Shown here: one piece after another, positions 46,277 through 55,097 of the stretch
Position numbering within the stretch: position 1 is the stretch's first letter
How the letters are laid out: each line of letters begins with the position of its first letter
Source: Blastococcus sp. TF02A-26
GTDB lineage: Bacteria > Actinomycetota > Actinomycetes > Mycobacteriales > Geodermatophilaceae
NCBI RefSeq assembly: GCF_003319125.1
Contig: NZ_QOHG01000002.1
Location: 186,001-250,000 of the forward strand
Reading direction: 5' to 3'
DNA length: 64,000 bases
The notes under the pieces: generated by a model
What the model was told of the DNA's origin: nothing
What the model saw: the letters and a program-made list of their open reading frames with translations, nothing else
Databases searched by the model: none
Position numbers and translations under genes: made by a program

Positions 46277-47236
46277 TCAGAAGCCGCCGGAGGGCTGCCC
46301 CGGGTTGGTGCCCTGACCGGGCTGGGCCGGCGGCGGGGGCGGCGGGAAGGACTGCTGCTGCGTCTGCTGGCCGTACTGCGGCTGCTGCGGGGGCTGCGGC
46401 TGCCCGTACTGCTGCTGCGGGGGCTGCGGCTGGCCGTACTGCTGCTGCGGCACCTGCGGCTGCCCGTACTGCTGCTGGGGCTGGCCGTACTGCTGCTGCG
46501 GCTGGCCGTAGCCACCGCCGAAGCCCCCACCGGAGCCGGCGCCGTGGCCGGCGGCCTTGCGGGCCTTGAGCTCCGGCAGCAGCCGGAGGACGGCGAACGC
46601 CGTGATCGCCAGCGCGGTGAGCAGCGCGAGGAAGGCGATGAGGCTGAACGGGGCGTCGTCGATCGTCAGGACCTGGATCCAGGCGATCAGCATGAACAGC
46701 AGACCGAGGCCGGCCAGGCCGACCGTGACGAAGCTGCGCGGGAAGGGCAGCTTCAGCTGCACGAACGCGGGCAGGATCGCCCAGACCGCGGCGGCCAGGA
46801 AGAGGATCCACGACAGGATCGACAGCGCCGAGGAGTAGTCGAGGTCGAAGCTGCCGAACGGGGTGTCGACCGAGTTGCTGAAGCCGTTGACCGAGTCGTC
46901 GATCCCGTCCTCGTCCTCGGAGAACCCGAACCAGGGCAGGATCATGAACAGGGTCAGCAGCGCCCAGCCGCCGACCATCAGCCAGTCGAAGAGGTGGACC
47001 CGCTTCATGTCCACCGAACTGCCGCCCTGGCTGCCGCCGAACGCGGGCTGCTGGCCGTAGCCGTGCTGCGGCTGGCCGTACTGGTGCGGAGCCGGGGGCT
47101 GCTGGCCGTAGGCCGGCTGCTGCTGCGGCTGACCGTAGGGCGAGGAGCCGGCCGGCTGCTGGCCGTAGCCCGGCTGCTGGCCCGGTGCGGGCTGCCCGAA
47201 CCCTCCGGGCTGCTGGGGCGGCTGACTGCTGGTCAT
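46277..47236 (-). CDS. DUF5336 (34 kDa antigen-like) membrane protein, copy 2
   Basis: A 319-residue protein: residues 1-75 are Gln/Gly/Pro/Tyr-rich, 76-225 hold four membrane helices, and the last 90 residues are tandem YGQPQQQ-type repeats with a PPPPPP run. The helices contain FPRSFVTVGLAGLGLLFML and ITAFAVLRLLPELKA, shared almost exactly with the next gene. The family includes Rv0954 of M. tuberculosis (34 kDa antigenic protein, linked to cell division), which also sits next to perM. The ribosome site AGGAGAACCGACC and first residues MTSSQPPQQ are nearly identical to the upstream paralogue, so this is a tandem duplication. Cytoplasmic tails could mediate condensation or partner binding; that is speculation. 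Confidence 0.8.
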   Translation of the reverse strand: MTSSQPPQQPGGFGQPAPGQQPGYGQQPAGSSPYGQPQQQPAYGQQPPAPHQYGQPQHGYGQQPAFGGSQGGSSVDMKRVHLFDWLMVGGWALLTLFMILPWFGFSEDEDGIDDSVNGFSNSVDTPFGSFDLDYSSALSILSWILFLAAAVWAILPAFVQLKLPFPRSFVTVGLAGLGLLFMLIAWIQVLTIDDAPFSLIAFLALLTALAITAFAVLRLLPELKARKAAGHGAGSGGGFGGGYGQPQQQYGQPQQQYGQPQVPQQQYGQPQPPQQQYGQPQPPQQPQYGQQTQQQSFPPPPPPAQPGQGTNPGQPSGGF

Positions 47237-47314
47237 CTGGTCGGTTCTCCTCTGTGGTGGCGACTGGCGGGCGTCGGCCCGCCGGTGGTGCGGAGCGCGC
47301 GGAGGCGCGCCGGC

Positions 47315-48043
47315 TCAGAACCCGCCGGTCGGCTGACCGGGGGTGGGACCGGAGCCGGGCGGTGCCGGCGGCGGCGAGGACGGCTGCTGCGGCGCGCCGT
47401 ACTGCTGCTGCCCGTAGGGCTGGTGCGGAGCCTGCGGGTGGGACCCGAAGCCGGGCGCCTGCTGGTTGGCCCACTGCGCGGCGTTGGCGATGCCGCCGGG
47501 CAGGCCCGGGCGGTTCTTCAGCTCGGGCAGCAGCCGGAGGACCGCGAAGGCCGTGATGGCGACGGCGGTCAGGAAGGTCAGCAGCGCGAAGAAGCTGAAG
47601 TCGGGCAGGTCGAACGAGTCGATCCAGCCGATGAGGGTGAGCAGCAGGCCCAGGCCGGCCAGGCCGACGGTGACCAGGCTCCGCGGGAACGGCAGCTTCA
47701 CGTCGGTGACCGCGGGGAGCAGCGCCCACGCCCCGGCGAGCAGGAAGAGGATGAACGCCGTCGTGATGGTGCCGAGGTCGAAGCCGTTCACCGAGACGCT
47801 GGCGCCGAAGCCGAAGTCCTCGGAGTACCAGGGGATGATCGCGAAGACCAGGAAGAGGATCGCTCCGGCCGCGACGGCGTAGTCGGCCATCTTCAGCCGC
47901 TTGACGTCGAAGGACACGCTGCCGCCGCTACCGGCCGGCTGCGTGTACGGGTTGTGACCGGGGCCGGGCTGCTGGCCGTACGGCTGACCGGCAGGCGGCT
48001 GCTGGCCGTAGTGCGACTGCTGGGGCGGCTGACTGCTGGTCAT
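47315..48043 (-). CDS. DUF5336 (34 kDa antigen-like) membrane protein, copy 1
   Basis: A 242-residue paralogue of the gene just downstream. It has a shorter Gln/Gly/Pro/Tyr-rich N-terminus, four membrane helices with FPRSLVTVGLAGLGLLLTL and ITAFAVLRLLPELKN, and a short PQQPSSPPPAPPG tail that lacks the long YGQ repeats. The extracytoplasmic loop between the first two helices (EDFGFGASVSVNGF) is acidic and differs from copy 2, which has SEDEDGIDDSVNGF. ATG follows AGGAGAACCGACC. As with copy 2, position beside perM and sucCD matches mycobacterial Rv0954. Divergence of the tails and loops suggests that the copies have different partners. Confidence 0.8.
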   Translation of the reverse strand: MTSSQPPQQSHYGQQPPAGQPYGQQPGPGHNPYTQPAGSGGSVSFDVKRLKMADYAVAAGAILFLVFAIIPWYSEDFGFGASVSVNGFDLGTITTAFILFLLAGAWALLPAVTDVKLPFPRSLVTVGLAGLGLLLTLIGWIDSFDLPDFSFFALLTFLTAVAITAFAVLRLLPELKNRPGLPGGIANAAQWANQQAPGFGSHPQAPHQPYGQQQYGAPQQPSSPPPAPPGSGPTPGQPTGGF

Positions 48044-48174
48044 CGGTCGGTTCTCCTCGGTGAGGGCGCTGGCTCAGGCGATGCTGGCGCGTTGATGTTG
48101 ACGCATGCAACCGCGCCACGCCTAGGGGTCCCCCGACCGGGTCGTTTTCGTGACCGCCCCGCAACCTGCCCCGA

Positions 48175-49197
48175 TCAGTCGAACTCGTCCGCGCAGGTGC
48201 CGTAGTACTCCTCGGACGTCCGTCCGCCGCAGGTGCTCCCGTACTCCTCGTACTCGCTGTCGATGGGCGTCCCGTAGTAGAGCGTGTCGCACGCGTCGAG
48301 GTCGCCCGCCCGGCACTCCTCGGCCTGCTCGTCGAAGGACCGGTCGTACTCGGGATCCGACTCGTCCACCGGGACGGGCTCACCCGGGACCGCGGTGTCG
48401 ATGCCGGGCCCGGAGTCCGGGTCCGGGCCGAAGGGGTCGTCGGGCTCGAACGGGTCGTCCGGCCCGGCCCCCGGGGAGTACCCCGCGGGGCCGAAGACGC
48501 CGCCGTCGTCGTCGCCGTCCGCGGAGACCCCGCCGGCGACGAGCGCCGCCGCTCCCACGGTCGCCACCGCGAACAGCGCGGCGCCGATCGCCCAGCCGGG
48601 GCCGCGGCCGGCGACCTGGTCCCGGCCGGGCCCCGTGCCGGCCAGCACGCCGGCGACCACCCGCTCGGCGGCCCGCCGCTCCCCCGTCCGGTACCAGGCC
48701 GTCGAGGGCGCGAGCACGGCCAGGACCGCGAGGGCGATCCCGACCAGCGCCGTCGCCACGGCCAGGCCGAAGCGCACGCCCTCCTCGCCGACGCCGTCGA
48801 CGACCGCGGTACCGACGGCCACGGCGCCGGCGACGACCGCGAGCGCGGCGCCCGCGGTGAGCAGCAGCCCACCGCCGCGGCCGGCCAGCGCACCGACCGT
48901 CCCGCCGACCAGCGCGGCCACCAGGGCCACGGCGAGCAGCGCCGCGACGGCGTCCGCGTCGGTGGTGAGCCAGTCGGTGCCGGTCAGCACCGCCGCCGCG
49001 CCCCCGGTGGCGGCCCCGACGACGACGGCCACGACGCCGAGCAGCGCCAGGACCGCCGCGACGACGAGCGGAGCGGGCGGGGTGGGCGGCGGAGACGTGG
49101 CCGGCGGGGACGCGGGCGGCGGTCCGGGCGGGCTCGCGCCCCAGCCGGCGGCCGGCGACGGCCAGCCCGGGGCGGCGGGCTCGTTCGGCGCGGTCAC
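48175..49197 (-). CDS. Uncharacterised membrane protein with Cys-rich acidic C-terminal domain
   Basis: A 340-residue protein. A Pro-rich N-terminus (about 1-45) is followed by six or so membrane helices to about residue 245. The rest is a very acidic linker (DDPFEPDDPFGPDPD) and a small domain with four cysteines: EECRAGDLDACDTLYY, then YGSTCGGRTSEEY and CADEF. This four-Cys module (C, CD-LY, YG-TCGGR, C) recurs at the C-terminus of many actinobacterial membrane proteins and probably makes two disulphides outside the cell. Function unknown. GTG 49197 overlaps the preceding gene by 4 bases, making it third in a three-gene operon. Confidence 0.75.
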   Translation of the reverse strand: MTAPNEPAAPGWPSPAAGWGASPPGPPPASPPATSPPPTPPAPLVVAAVLALLGVVAVVVGAATGGAAAVLTGTDWLTTDADAVAALLAVALVAALVGGTVGALAGRGGGLLLTAGAALAVVAGAVAVGTAVVDGVGEEGVRFGLAVATALVGIALAVLAVLAPSTAWYRTGERRAAERVVAGVLAGTGPGRDQVAGRGPGWAIGAALFAVATVGAAALVAGGVSADGDDDGGVFGPAGYSPGAGPDDPFEPDDPFGPDPDSGPGIDTAVPGEPVPVDESDPEYDRSFDEQAEECRAGDLDACDTLYYGTPIDSEYEEYGSTCGGRTSEEYYGTCADEFD

Positions 49198-49889
49198 CGG
49201 ACACCTCCGAGCGCGGCACGGGCGCGGGCGGCGTCGAGCACCGGCGCGAGGACGAGGGGGACGACGGCGGCCAGCGCCGTCCACAGCGCGATCTGCAGCA
49301 GCACGGTGCCCCCACCGGTGCGGAGGACCTCGGGGAAGCCCTCCACGGCCGAGCCGTTCTCGCGCAGCGTCGCGTCGAGGTCGGCGACGTAGTCGCCGAC
49401 CATCCAGCCGACGGCGAGGGCGCCACCGGCGGCGGCCGCGGCCATCGCCGCGGCCGCACCGCGCACCCGGGCCGACCAGCGGGAGACGACGACGAGGACG
49501 CCGCCGACGAGCAGGACCACCGCGACGGCGGCCATCGGGATGCCCCAGCGGACCGGGGTGGGGTAGCGCTCCCCGCTGTCGCTCCAGGCCGTCGCCTCGA
49601 AGGGCGGATCGCCGAAGTCGTTCTCGATCTCGAAGACCGTCAGGGTGCAGGCGATCGCCACGAGCAGGCCCGCGGCGACCAGCAGGGCACCGGCCACCAG
49701 GCGCAGCACCGCGCCGACGTCCACCGGGGCGCGGGGCGGGCCGGGCAGCGGCGGCGGGGCCACGCCGCCGGCCCACGCGACCGGTCCCCCGGACGTGGGG
49801 AACGGCGGGGCCGGGGGGTGGAAGCCCTGCGGGGCCGGCTGCGGGAACGCCTGCGGGGACGGCGACCAGGGCGCCGAGGGGCCGGTCAC
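49194..49889 (-). CDS. Uncharacterised membrane protein, middle gene of a three-gene operon
   Basis: A 231-residue protein of unknown function with a Pro-rich N-terminal 45 residues and four to five membrane helices: VLRLVAGALLVAAGLLVAIA, MAAVAVVLLVGGVLVVV, an Ala/Gly-rich helix and LLQIALWTALAAVVPLVLAPVL. The loop after the first helix, FEIENDFGDPPFEATAWSDSGERYPT, is acidic and probably external (core: EIENDFGDPP). GTG at 49889 overlaps the upstream gene and its stop overlaps the downstream one, each by 4 bases. No homologue recognised. Confidence 0.7.
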   Translation of the reverse strand: MTGPSAPWSPSPQAFPQPAPQGFHPPAPPFPTSGGPVAWAGGVAPPPLPGPPRAPVDVGAVLRLVAGALLVAAGLLVAIACTLTVFEIENDFGDPPFEATAWSDSGERYPTPVRWGIPMAAVAVVLLVGGVLVVVSRWSARVRGAAAAMAAAAAGGALAVGWMVGDYVADLDATLRENGSAVEGFPEVLRTGGGTVLLQIALWTALAAVVPLVLAPVLDAARARAALGGVR

Positions 49890-50467
49890 GACGCCTCCCC
49901 GGCGCCGATGGTGGCGAGCACGGTGGCGGAGCCGCGCCGGGCCGTGAGCGTCGCGGCGAGGGCGAGCACGGCGGCGATCGCGAGGGCCAGCGGTGCGGGC
50001 CCCCAGCGGGTGACCACTCCCTCGCCGACGCGGTACGCCGACACGTCGGAGACGCCGAAGACCACGACGACCCCGGTGACACCCGCGAGGAGCCCCGTCG
50101 CACCGGCGGCCAGCTGCTGCGCGGCGGCGCCCCACGGGCCGGGCCGGTCGGACCGCGCGGCGAGCACGGCGCCGACGGCGGCACCCCCGAGCAGCACGAC
50201 GGCCAGGACGGTGGGACCGGCCCAGGCCAGGGTGTCGAGGCTGAAGCCGCCCTCCCCGAGCACCTCGCCCGAGGCGATGCGGGTGACGACCTCGAGCTCC
50301 TCGCCCTCGTAGAAGAACCGCGTGGTGTCCAGGCTGAGCGCCAGGGAGAGCAGTCCGGCGACCGCGGCGGCCACCGCGAGCCCGGCCGACACCTGCCGCA
50401 CGCGTACGGGCCGCAGCACCCGCACCTGTCCCGGGCCCGGTGGCCGTGCCGTGGTCGTCGCGCTCAC
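49886..50467 (-). CDS. Uncharacterised membrane protein, first gene of a three-gene operon
   Basis: A 193-residue protein with four predicted membrane helices (VSAGLAVAAAVAGLLSLAL, LAWAGPTVLAVVLLGGAAVG, LAAGATGLLAGVTGVVVVFG, ALAIAAVLALAATLTA). The first external loop has TTRFFYEGEELEVV; a second loop has DVSAYRVGEGVVTRWGP. Start chosen at GTG 50467, which has GGGAG upstream; an ATG at 50512 would add 15 codons. No family recognised. The three genes are co-translated and lie between sucD and the DUF5336 pair, a position not occupied in mycobacteria. Confidence 0.68.
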   Translation of the reverse strand: MSATTTARPPGPGQVRVLRPVRVRQVSAGLAVAAAVAGLLSLALSLDTTRFFYEGEELEVVTRIASGEVLGEGGFSLDTLAWAGPTVLAVVLLGGAAVGAVLAARSDRPGPWGAAAQQLAAGATGLLAGVTGVVVVFGVSDVSAYRVGEGVVTRWGPAPLALAIAAVLALAATLTARRGSATVLATIGAGEAS

Positions 50468-50560
50468 TGGTGGTGCTCCCCCGTCCGCCGCGCCGGTGCG
50501 CGGGCGCGACATTCCTACGCGAACGGGCCGCCGCTGTGCCGGTGGCTCGCCGCGGGACGC

Positions 50561-50597
50561 CGCTGCCCCGGCCCTCCGGAGAGGAGCCGGGGCAGCG
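50561..50597 (-). terminator. Stem-loop after sucD
   Basis: CGCTGCCCCGGC pairs perfectly with GCCGGGGCAGCG (12 base pairs, 13-base loop), 24 bases past the sucD stop. Confidence 0.7.
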
Positions 50598-50620
50598 GGT
50601 GGGACGGGGTGCGCGGTGCC

Positions 50621-51499
50621 TTACGCGCCGACGAGCTCCCGCATGAGGCGCGCGGTCTCCGACGGGGTCTTGCCGACCCGCACACCGGCGGCCTCGAGGG
50701 CCTCCTTCTTTGCCTGGGCGGTGCCGGCCGAGCCGGACACGATGGCGCCGGCGTGGCCCATCGTCTTGCCCTCGGGGGCGGTGAAGCCGGCGACGTAGCC
50801 GACGACCGGCTTGGTGACGTTGGCCTTGATGAAGTCGGCCGCGCGCTCCTCGGCGTCGCCACCGATCTCACCGATCATCACGATGGCCTCGGTCTCCGGG
50901 TCGTCCTGGAAGGCCTGCAGGCAGTCGATGTGCGTGGTGCCGATGACCGGGTCGCCACCGATGCCGACGCAGGTGGAGAAACCGATGTCCCGGAGCTCGT
51001 ACATCATCTGGTAGGTCAGGGTGCCCGACTTGCTGACCAGGCCGATCTTGCCCTGCTTGGTGATGTTGGCCGGGATGATGCCGGCGTTCGAGCGCCCGGG
51101 GCTGATCAGGCCGGGGCAGTTCGGGCCGATGATCCGGGTCGCGCCGCCCTGGGCGTGCGCCCACACGTAGGTGGAGTCGTGCACCGGGATGCCCTCGGTG
51201 ATCACGACCGCCAGCCCGATCTGGGCGTCGACGGCCTCGATGGCGGCGGCCTTGGCGAACGGCGGCGGCACGAAGATGACGCTGACGTCGGCGCCGGTCT
51301 CCTTCATGGCGTCGGCGACCGAGCCGAACACCGGCACGGTGGCACCGTCGAAGTCGACGCTGGTGCCGGCCTTGCGCGGGTTCACGCCGCCCACGATCGC
51401 GGTGCCCGAGGCCAGCATGCGCTGGGTGTGCTTGCTGCCCTCGGAGCCGGTCATGCCCTGGACGATGACCTTGCTGTTCTCGTTGAGGAAGATCGACAT
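50621..51499 (-). CDS. sucD: Succinate-CoA ligase, alpha subunit
   Basis: A 292-residue subunit that carries the phosphorylated histidine. CoA-binding [14 protein letters not shown] lies near residues 15-28; the region [11 protein letters not shown] and the active-site segment with [15 protein letters not shown] follow, the His of GHAGAI being the phosphoryl acceptor. ATG 51499 opens [15 protein letters not shown]. It pairs with SucC, 29 bases upstream, to form succinate and nucleoside triphosphate from succinyl-CoA. The two genes end at a 12-base-pair stem-loop. Confidence 0.95.
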   Translation of the reverse strand: MSIFLNENSKVIVQGMTGSEGSKHTQRMLASGTAIVGGVNPRKAGTSVDFDGATVPVFGSVADAMKETGADVSVIFVPPPFAKAAAIEAVDAQIGLAVVITEGIPVHDSTYVWAHAQGGATRIIGPNCPGLISPGRSNAGIIPANITKQGKIGLVSKSGTLTYQMMYELRDIGFSTCVGIGGDPVIGTTHIDCLQAFQDDPETEAIVMIGEIGGDAEERAADFIKANVTKPVVGYVAGFTAPEGKTMGHAGAIVSGSAGTAQAKKEALEAAGVRVGKTPSETARLMRELVGA

Positions 51500-51528
51500 C
51501 TCTGAGTCCTGTCTGGTGTTCGGGGCGA

Positions 51529-52692
51529 TCAGGCGGCGGCGAGCTCGGCGGCCCGGCGCGCGGCGCCGTCCATCGTGTCCACCACGGTCACCAGGGGGTG
51601 GTCGGCCTCGGCGAGGATCCGCCGGCCCTCGTCCACGTTGTTGCCGTCCAGCCGGACGACCAGCGGCTTGGTCGCCTCGTCGCCCAGGATGCCGAGGGCG
51701 CTGACGATGCCGTTCGCGACGGCGTCGCAGGCGGTGATCCCGCCGAAGACGTTGACGAAGACGCTCTTCACGGCCGGGTCGGAGAGGATGATCTCCAGGC
51801 CGTTGGCCATGACCTCCGCCGAGGCGCCACCGCCGATGTCGAGGAAGTTGGCCGGCTTGACGCCGCCGAACTCCTCGCCGGCGTAGGCGACGACGTCCAG
51901 GGTGCTCATCACGAGCCCGGCGCCGTTGCCGATGATGCCGACCTCGCCCTCGAGCTTGACGTAGTTGAGGTCCTTCTCCTTGGCGCGCGCCTCGAGCGGG
52001 TCGGCCGCGGCCTTGTCCTCCAGGGCGGCGTGGCCCTCCTGACGGAAGGAGGCGTTCTCGTCGAGCGTGATCTTCGCGTCCAGGGCCAGGACGGTGCCGT
52101 CCGGCGCCTTGGCCAGCGGGTTCACCTCGACCAGGGTGGCGTCCTCCTTGCTGAAGACGTCCCACAGCTGGACGGCGATCGCGATGACCTGGTCGCGCAC
52201 CTCGGCGGGGAAGTTCGCGGCGTCCACGATCTCGGCCGCCTTCTGGGCGTCCACGCCGACGGAGGCGTCGACCGGGATGCGGGCCAGCGCCTCGGGGCGC
52301 TCGACGGCGAGCTGCTCGATCTCCATGCCGCCCTCCTTCGAGGCCATCGCCAGGAAGGTGCGGTTGGAGCGGTCGAGGAGGTAGGAGAAGTAGTACTCCT
52401 CGGCGATGTCGGACGCCTGGGCGACCATCACCTTGTGCGTGATGTGCCCCTTGATGTCCAGGCCGAGGATGTCCTGGGCGCGGGCGCGCGCCTCGTCGGC
52501 GTCGGCGGCCAGCTTGACGCCGCCGGCCTTGCCGCGGCCGCCCACCTTCACCTGTGCCTTGACGACGACCTGCTGCCCGATCTCGCGGGCGATCGCCTCC
52601 GCCTGCTCGGGCGTCTCCGCCACACCACCGGGGAGCACGGGGACGCCGTGCGAGGCCAACAGGTCACGGGCCTGGTACTCGAAGAGATCCAC
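51529..52692 (-). CDS. sucC: Succinate-CoA ligase, beta subunit
   Basis: A 387-residue ATP-grasp subunit that binds nucleotide and succinate. [16 protein letters not shown] starts the protein; [20 protein letters not shown] is the ATP-grasp lysine region (core [13 protein letters not shown]); EVNPLA and [21 protein letters not shown] follow, all family hallmarks. Length is normal. GTG 52692 is 8 bases after a TACGGT -10 box at 52701-52706, another leaderless-looking start. Divergent from the S15-like peptidase gene across 137 bases. Confidence 0.95.
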   Translation of the reverse strand: MDLFEYQARDLLASHGVPVLPGGVAETPEQAEAIAREIGQQVVVKAQVKVGGRGKAGGVKLAADADEARARAQDILGLDIKGHITHKVMVAQASDIAEEYYFSYLLDRSNRTFLAMASKEGGMEIEQLAVERPEALARIPVDASVGVDAQKAAEIVDAANFPAEVRDQVIAIAVQLWDVFSKEDATLVEVNPLAKAPDGTVLALDAKITLDENASFRQEGHAALEDKAAADPLEARAKEKDLNYVKLEGEVGIIGNGAGLVMSTLDVVAYAGEEFGGVKPANFLDIGGGASAEVMANGLEIILSDPAVKSVFVNVFGGITACDAVANGIVSALGILGDEATKPLVVRLDGNNVDEGRRILAEADHPLVTVVDTMDGAARRAAELAAA

Positions 52693-52782
52693 GAGCAGGC
52701 ACCGTAGCCCGCCCGTAACCCCGTCGTCTCGTCGGCGTTGGAGGGGGTGGGCGGCATCACAGGCCCTCTCCCCCCTTCGAGG

Positions 52783-52818
52783 TCCCCGACGACATCCCCG
52801 ACGACATCCCCGACGACG
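52783..52818 (+). repeat. Three 12-base tandem repeats before the S15-like peptidase gene
   Basis: The unit TCCCCGACGACA is repeated three times (the last copy diverges at its final base), ending 12 bases before the GTG at 52830. It could be in the 5' leader. No function known. Confidence 0.35.
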
Positions 52819-52829
52819 AGGAGCCCGGC

Positions 52830-54680
52830 GTGCGCCGTCCTGCCACCGTCCTGCTGACCGCCCTGCTCACGGCGGGGGCCGGCACCGCGCTGGCCTCCCC
52901 CGCCGCCGCGACCGGCATCACCCCGCGCGACCTGACCATCACCGTCACGGGTCTCGGGACCGAGCAGCGCACCTGCACGATCGACGCCGACCTGTACCTG
53001 CCGCCGGGCGCCTCGCACGCCCGGCCGGTCCCGGCGGTCCTGGCCACCAACGGCTTCGGCGGCACCAAGGCCGACCAGGCCGACCTGGCGCTGGGCATGG
53101 CCGAGCAGGGGTACGCGACGCTCTCCTACACCGGCCTGGGGTTCGTCGACGGCGACCTGTGCCCGATCACCCTCGACGACCGGGAGCACGACGGGGAGGC
53201 CGCCAGCCAGCTGCTGCGCTTCCTCGGCGGCGACCCGTCGATCACCGCGGTGGACGACGCGACCGGCGAGACCGTCGTCGTCGACCAGGTCGTCCGCGAG
53301 GACTCCCGCACCGGGACCCCGCACGACCCGGCGGTGGGCATGGTGGGCGGGAGCTACGGCGGCCAGATCCAGTTCGCGGCGGCGGCCGTGGAGCACGCCG
53401 CCGGCACCGACCGGCTGGACGCCATCGTCCCGATGATCACGTGGAACGACCTCTCGTACTCGCTGAACCCGGACAACAGCGCCCTGCCCGGCGGGACGGC
53501 GGCCAGCGGCTCGGTGAGCTCGACGCAGTCGGGTGTCTTCAAGTACCAGTGGGCGGCGCTGTTCACCGTCCTCGGCGTCGCCTCGGGTCTGCAGGACCTG
53601 CAGGCGCTGGCCGACCCCGTGCAGTGGCGCACCGTCGTCCAGGACAACTGCGCGAACTTCGACCCCGGCGTCTGCGCGGCCCTCCTCGAGGTCGGCACCC
53701 AGGGGTTCGCCAGCGCCGCCTCCGTCGAGTTCCTCCGCTCGAACTCGGTGGCGAGCTACATCGAGGACGTCCGGGTCCCCACCCTGCTGGCGCAGGGCCA
53801 GGCCGACACGCTGTTCAACCTGCAGGAGTCGGTCGCCACCTACACGGCGCTGCGCGCGCAGGGAACGCCGGTCTCGCTGGTGTGGCACTCCTGGGGCCAC
53901 AGCGGCCTGGACCCGCTACCCGGCGAGTGGGACCCCCGCCACCCGGCCGACACCTACCAGGGCCGGCAGGTCCTGCAGTGGTTCGACGCCCACGTGCGGG
54001 ACCGGGGCCGGGCTCCCGAGGGCTTCGCGTACTTCCGCGACTGGGTGTACGAGGCCACCGGCGACGTCGAGGCGGCGTACGCCGAGCAGCGGTCCTTCCC
54101 GGTCGGCGGCGAGCGGACGCTGTACCTGTCCGGCGGCGGCCCGGCCGGGGGCGACCTCGTGGCCGACCCGGCCGCGGTGGTCCCCGGCCTGTCGGCCTAC
54201 GGCAGCGTCGCGCCGGTCGGCCCCAACTACACCGAGACCTCGTTCCTCGACCAGTCGCTGCCGGTGACCGACCCGCCCGGCACCGCGGTCCGGTTCAGCA
54301 CCGCCCCGCTGACCGCTCCGCTGGACGTCGTCGGCTCCGCGCAGCTGACCGTGCAGCTCGACGCGCCGGCCGTGGCGGGCACCCAGCTGCTGGGCACCGG
54401 CGGTCAGCTGGTCGTCGTCGCCAAGCTGTACGACGTCGGCCCCGACGGCGCCGTCGAGCTCCCGTCGCGGCTCGTCTCCCCCGCGCGGATCGCCGACGTC
54501 ACGCAGCCGGTGACGATCGAGCTGCCGGGGATCGTGCACCGCTTCCAGCCGGGCCACCGGCTGGCGGTCGTGCTGGCCGGCGGGGACACCGCCTACCGCG
54601 GGTCCACCGTCCCGCAGCAGGTGGCGCTGGCCACCGGCGGCGGGCACGTGCAGCAGCTGGTCCTGCCGGTCACTCCCTGA
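52830..54680 (+). CDS. Secreted S15-type (X-Pro dipeptidyl peptidase/CocE) hydrolase
   Basis: A 616-residue exported serine hydrolase. A signal peptide (about 1-27, [20 protein letters not shown]) is followed by an alpha/beta hydrolase domain with nucleophile motif GGSYGG near residues 172-177, an Asp in [12 protein letters not shown] and the His in WHSWGHSG. The C-terminal 180 residues form the jelly-roll beta domain typical of the PepX C-terminal/CocE group, with [21 protein letters not shown] 52830 is preceded by GAGGAG. It may trim peptides or hydrolyse esters outside the cell. No operon partner on the plus strand. Confidence 0.85.
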   Translation: MRRPATVLLTALLTAGAGTALASPAAATGITPRDLTITVTGLGTEQRTCTIDADLYLPPGASHARPVPAVLATNGFGGTKADQADLALGMAEQGYATLSYTGLGFVDGDLCPITLDDREHDGEAASQLLRFLGGDPSITAVDDATGETVVVDQVVREDSRTGTPHDPAVGMVGGSYGGQIQFAAAAVEHAAGTDRLDAIVPMITWNDLSYSLNPDNSALPGGTAASGSVSSTQSGVFKYQWAALFTVLGVASGLQDLQALADPVQWRTVVQDNCANFDPGVCAALLEVGTQGFASAASVEFLRSNSVASYIEDVRVPTLLAQGQADTLFNLQESVATYTALRAQGTPVSLVWHSWGHSGLDPLPGEWDPRHPADTYQGRQVLQWFDAHVRDRGRAPEGFAYFRDWVYEATGDVEAAYAEQRSFPVGGERTLYLSGGGPAGGDLVADPAAVVPGLSAYGSVAPVGPNYTETSFLDQSLPVTDPPGTAVRFSTAPLTAPLDVVGSAQLTVQLDAPAVAGTQLLGTGGQLVVVAKLYDVGPDGAVELPSRLVSPARIADVTQPVTIELPGIVHRFQPGHRLAVVLAGGDTAYRGSTVPQQVALATGGGHVQQLVLPVTP

Positions 54681-55074
54681 CCGGGGGCTGCGGGCCGCCG
54701 CCGGCGGTCCGCAGCCAGGCGACCACCTCGTCCGGCGGCGTGCCGGGGCCGAAGGCGCGAGCGCCGTCGGGCAGCCCGTCGTCGGCCGCCGACCCGAGCA
54801 GGAACCCGGCGACGTCGTCGGCGCCCTGCTCGGCCGCGCGGGCGAGCACCTCGCCGAGGAGGTCCGCGGACCCGCCCGCGAGACCGAGGGCGTCGGCGTC
54901 CTCCTGCACCAGCGTGGCCGCGAGCTGCGCCGGGGAACCCCCTCCCCCGGTGTGCACGACCTCTGCACCGGCGTCGCGCAGCGCCCGTGCCAGCGCGACC
55001 CCCTCCGGCGCCTCGCCCGCCGGTGCGCCGGCGTCGGGTTCGGCGACCACCACCCGCAGCCGTTCCACGTCCAC
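54670..55074 (-). CDS. B12-binding-fold protein lacking the cobalt-ligand histidine
   Basis: A 134-residue protein that aligns along its length with the cobalamin-binding domain of methylmalonyl-CoA mutase: LRVVVAEPDAG, then ALARALRDAGAEVVHTGGGGSPAQLAATLVQEDADALGLAGG, shown by the cores ARALRDAGAEVV and QEDADALGL, and FGPGTPPDEVVAWL at the end. The DxHxxG motif that supplies the lower axial histidine is replaced by DAGAPAGEAPEG, and the downstream SxL and GG motifs are also changed. It should therefore not bind B12 in the usual base-off mode. GTG 55074 chosen as the nearest start to the first strand. Its 3' end overlaps the S15-like gene's end by 11 bases. Confidence 0.72.
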   Translation of the reverse strand: MDVERLRVVVAEPDAGAPAGEAPEGVALARALRDAGAEVVHTGGGGSPAQLAATLVQEDADALGLAGGSADLLGEVLARAAEQGADDVAGFLLGSAADDGLPDGARAFGPGTPPDEVVAWLRTAGGGPQPPVRE

Positions 55075-55097
55075 GACCGGCAGCGTAGGAGCAGGGG

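Noticed and set aside
46300-46520. Short tandem repeats that could resemble a CRISPR array
   Set aside because: They encode in-frame YGQPQQQ units of a membrane protein tail; there are no spacers of uniform length and no cas genes.
48284-51505. Very long open frames on the opposite strand, such as 48284-51505 (+) and 58441-60978 (+)
   Set aside because: They are antisense to sucD, the membrane operon and pcrA, which have clear family motifs. High GC makes stop codons rare on all frames.
52406-52829. In-frame extension of the S15-like peptidase gene through the 12-base repeats
   Set aside because: No start codon with a ribosome site occurs upstream in frame, and a clean signal peptide begins at 52830.
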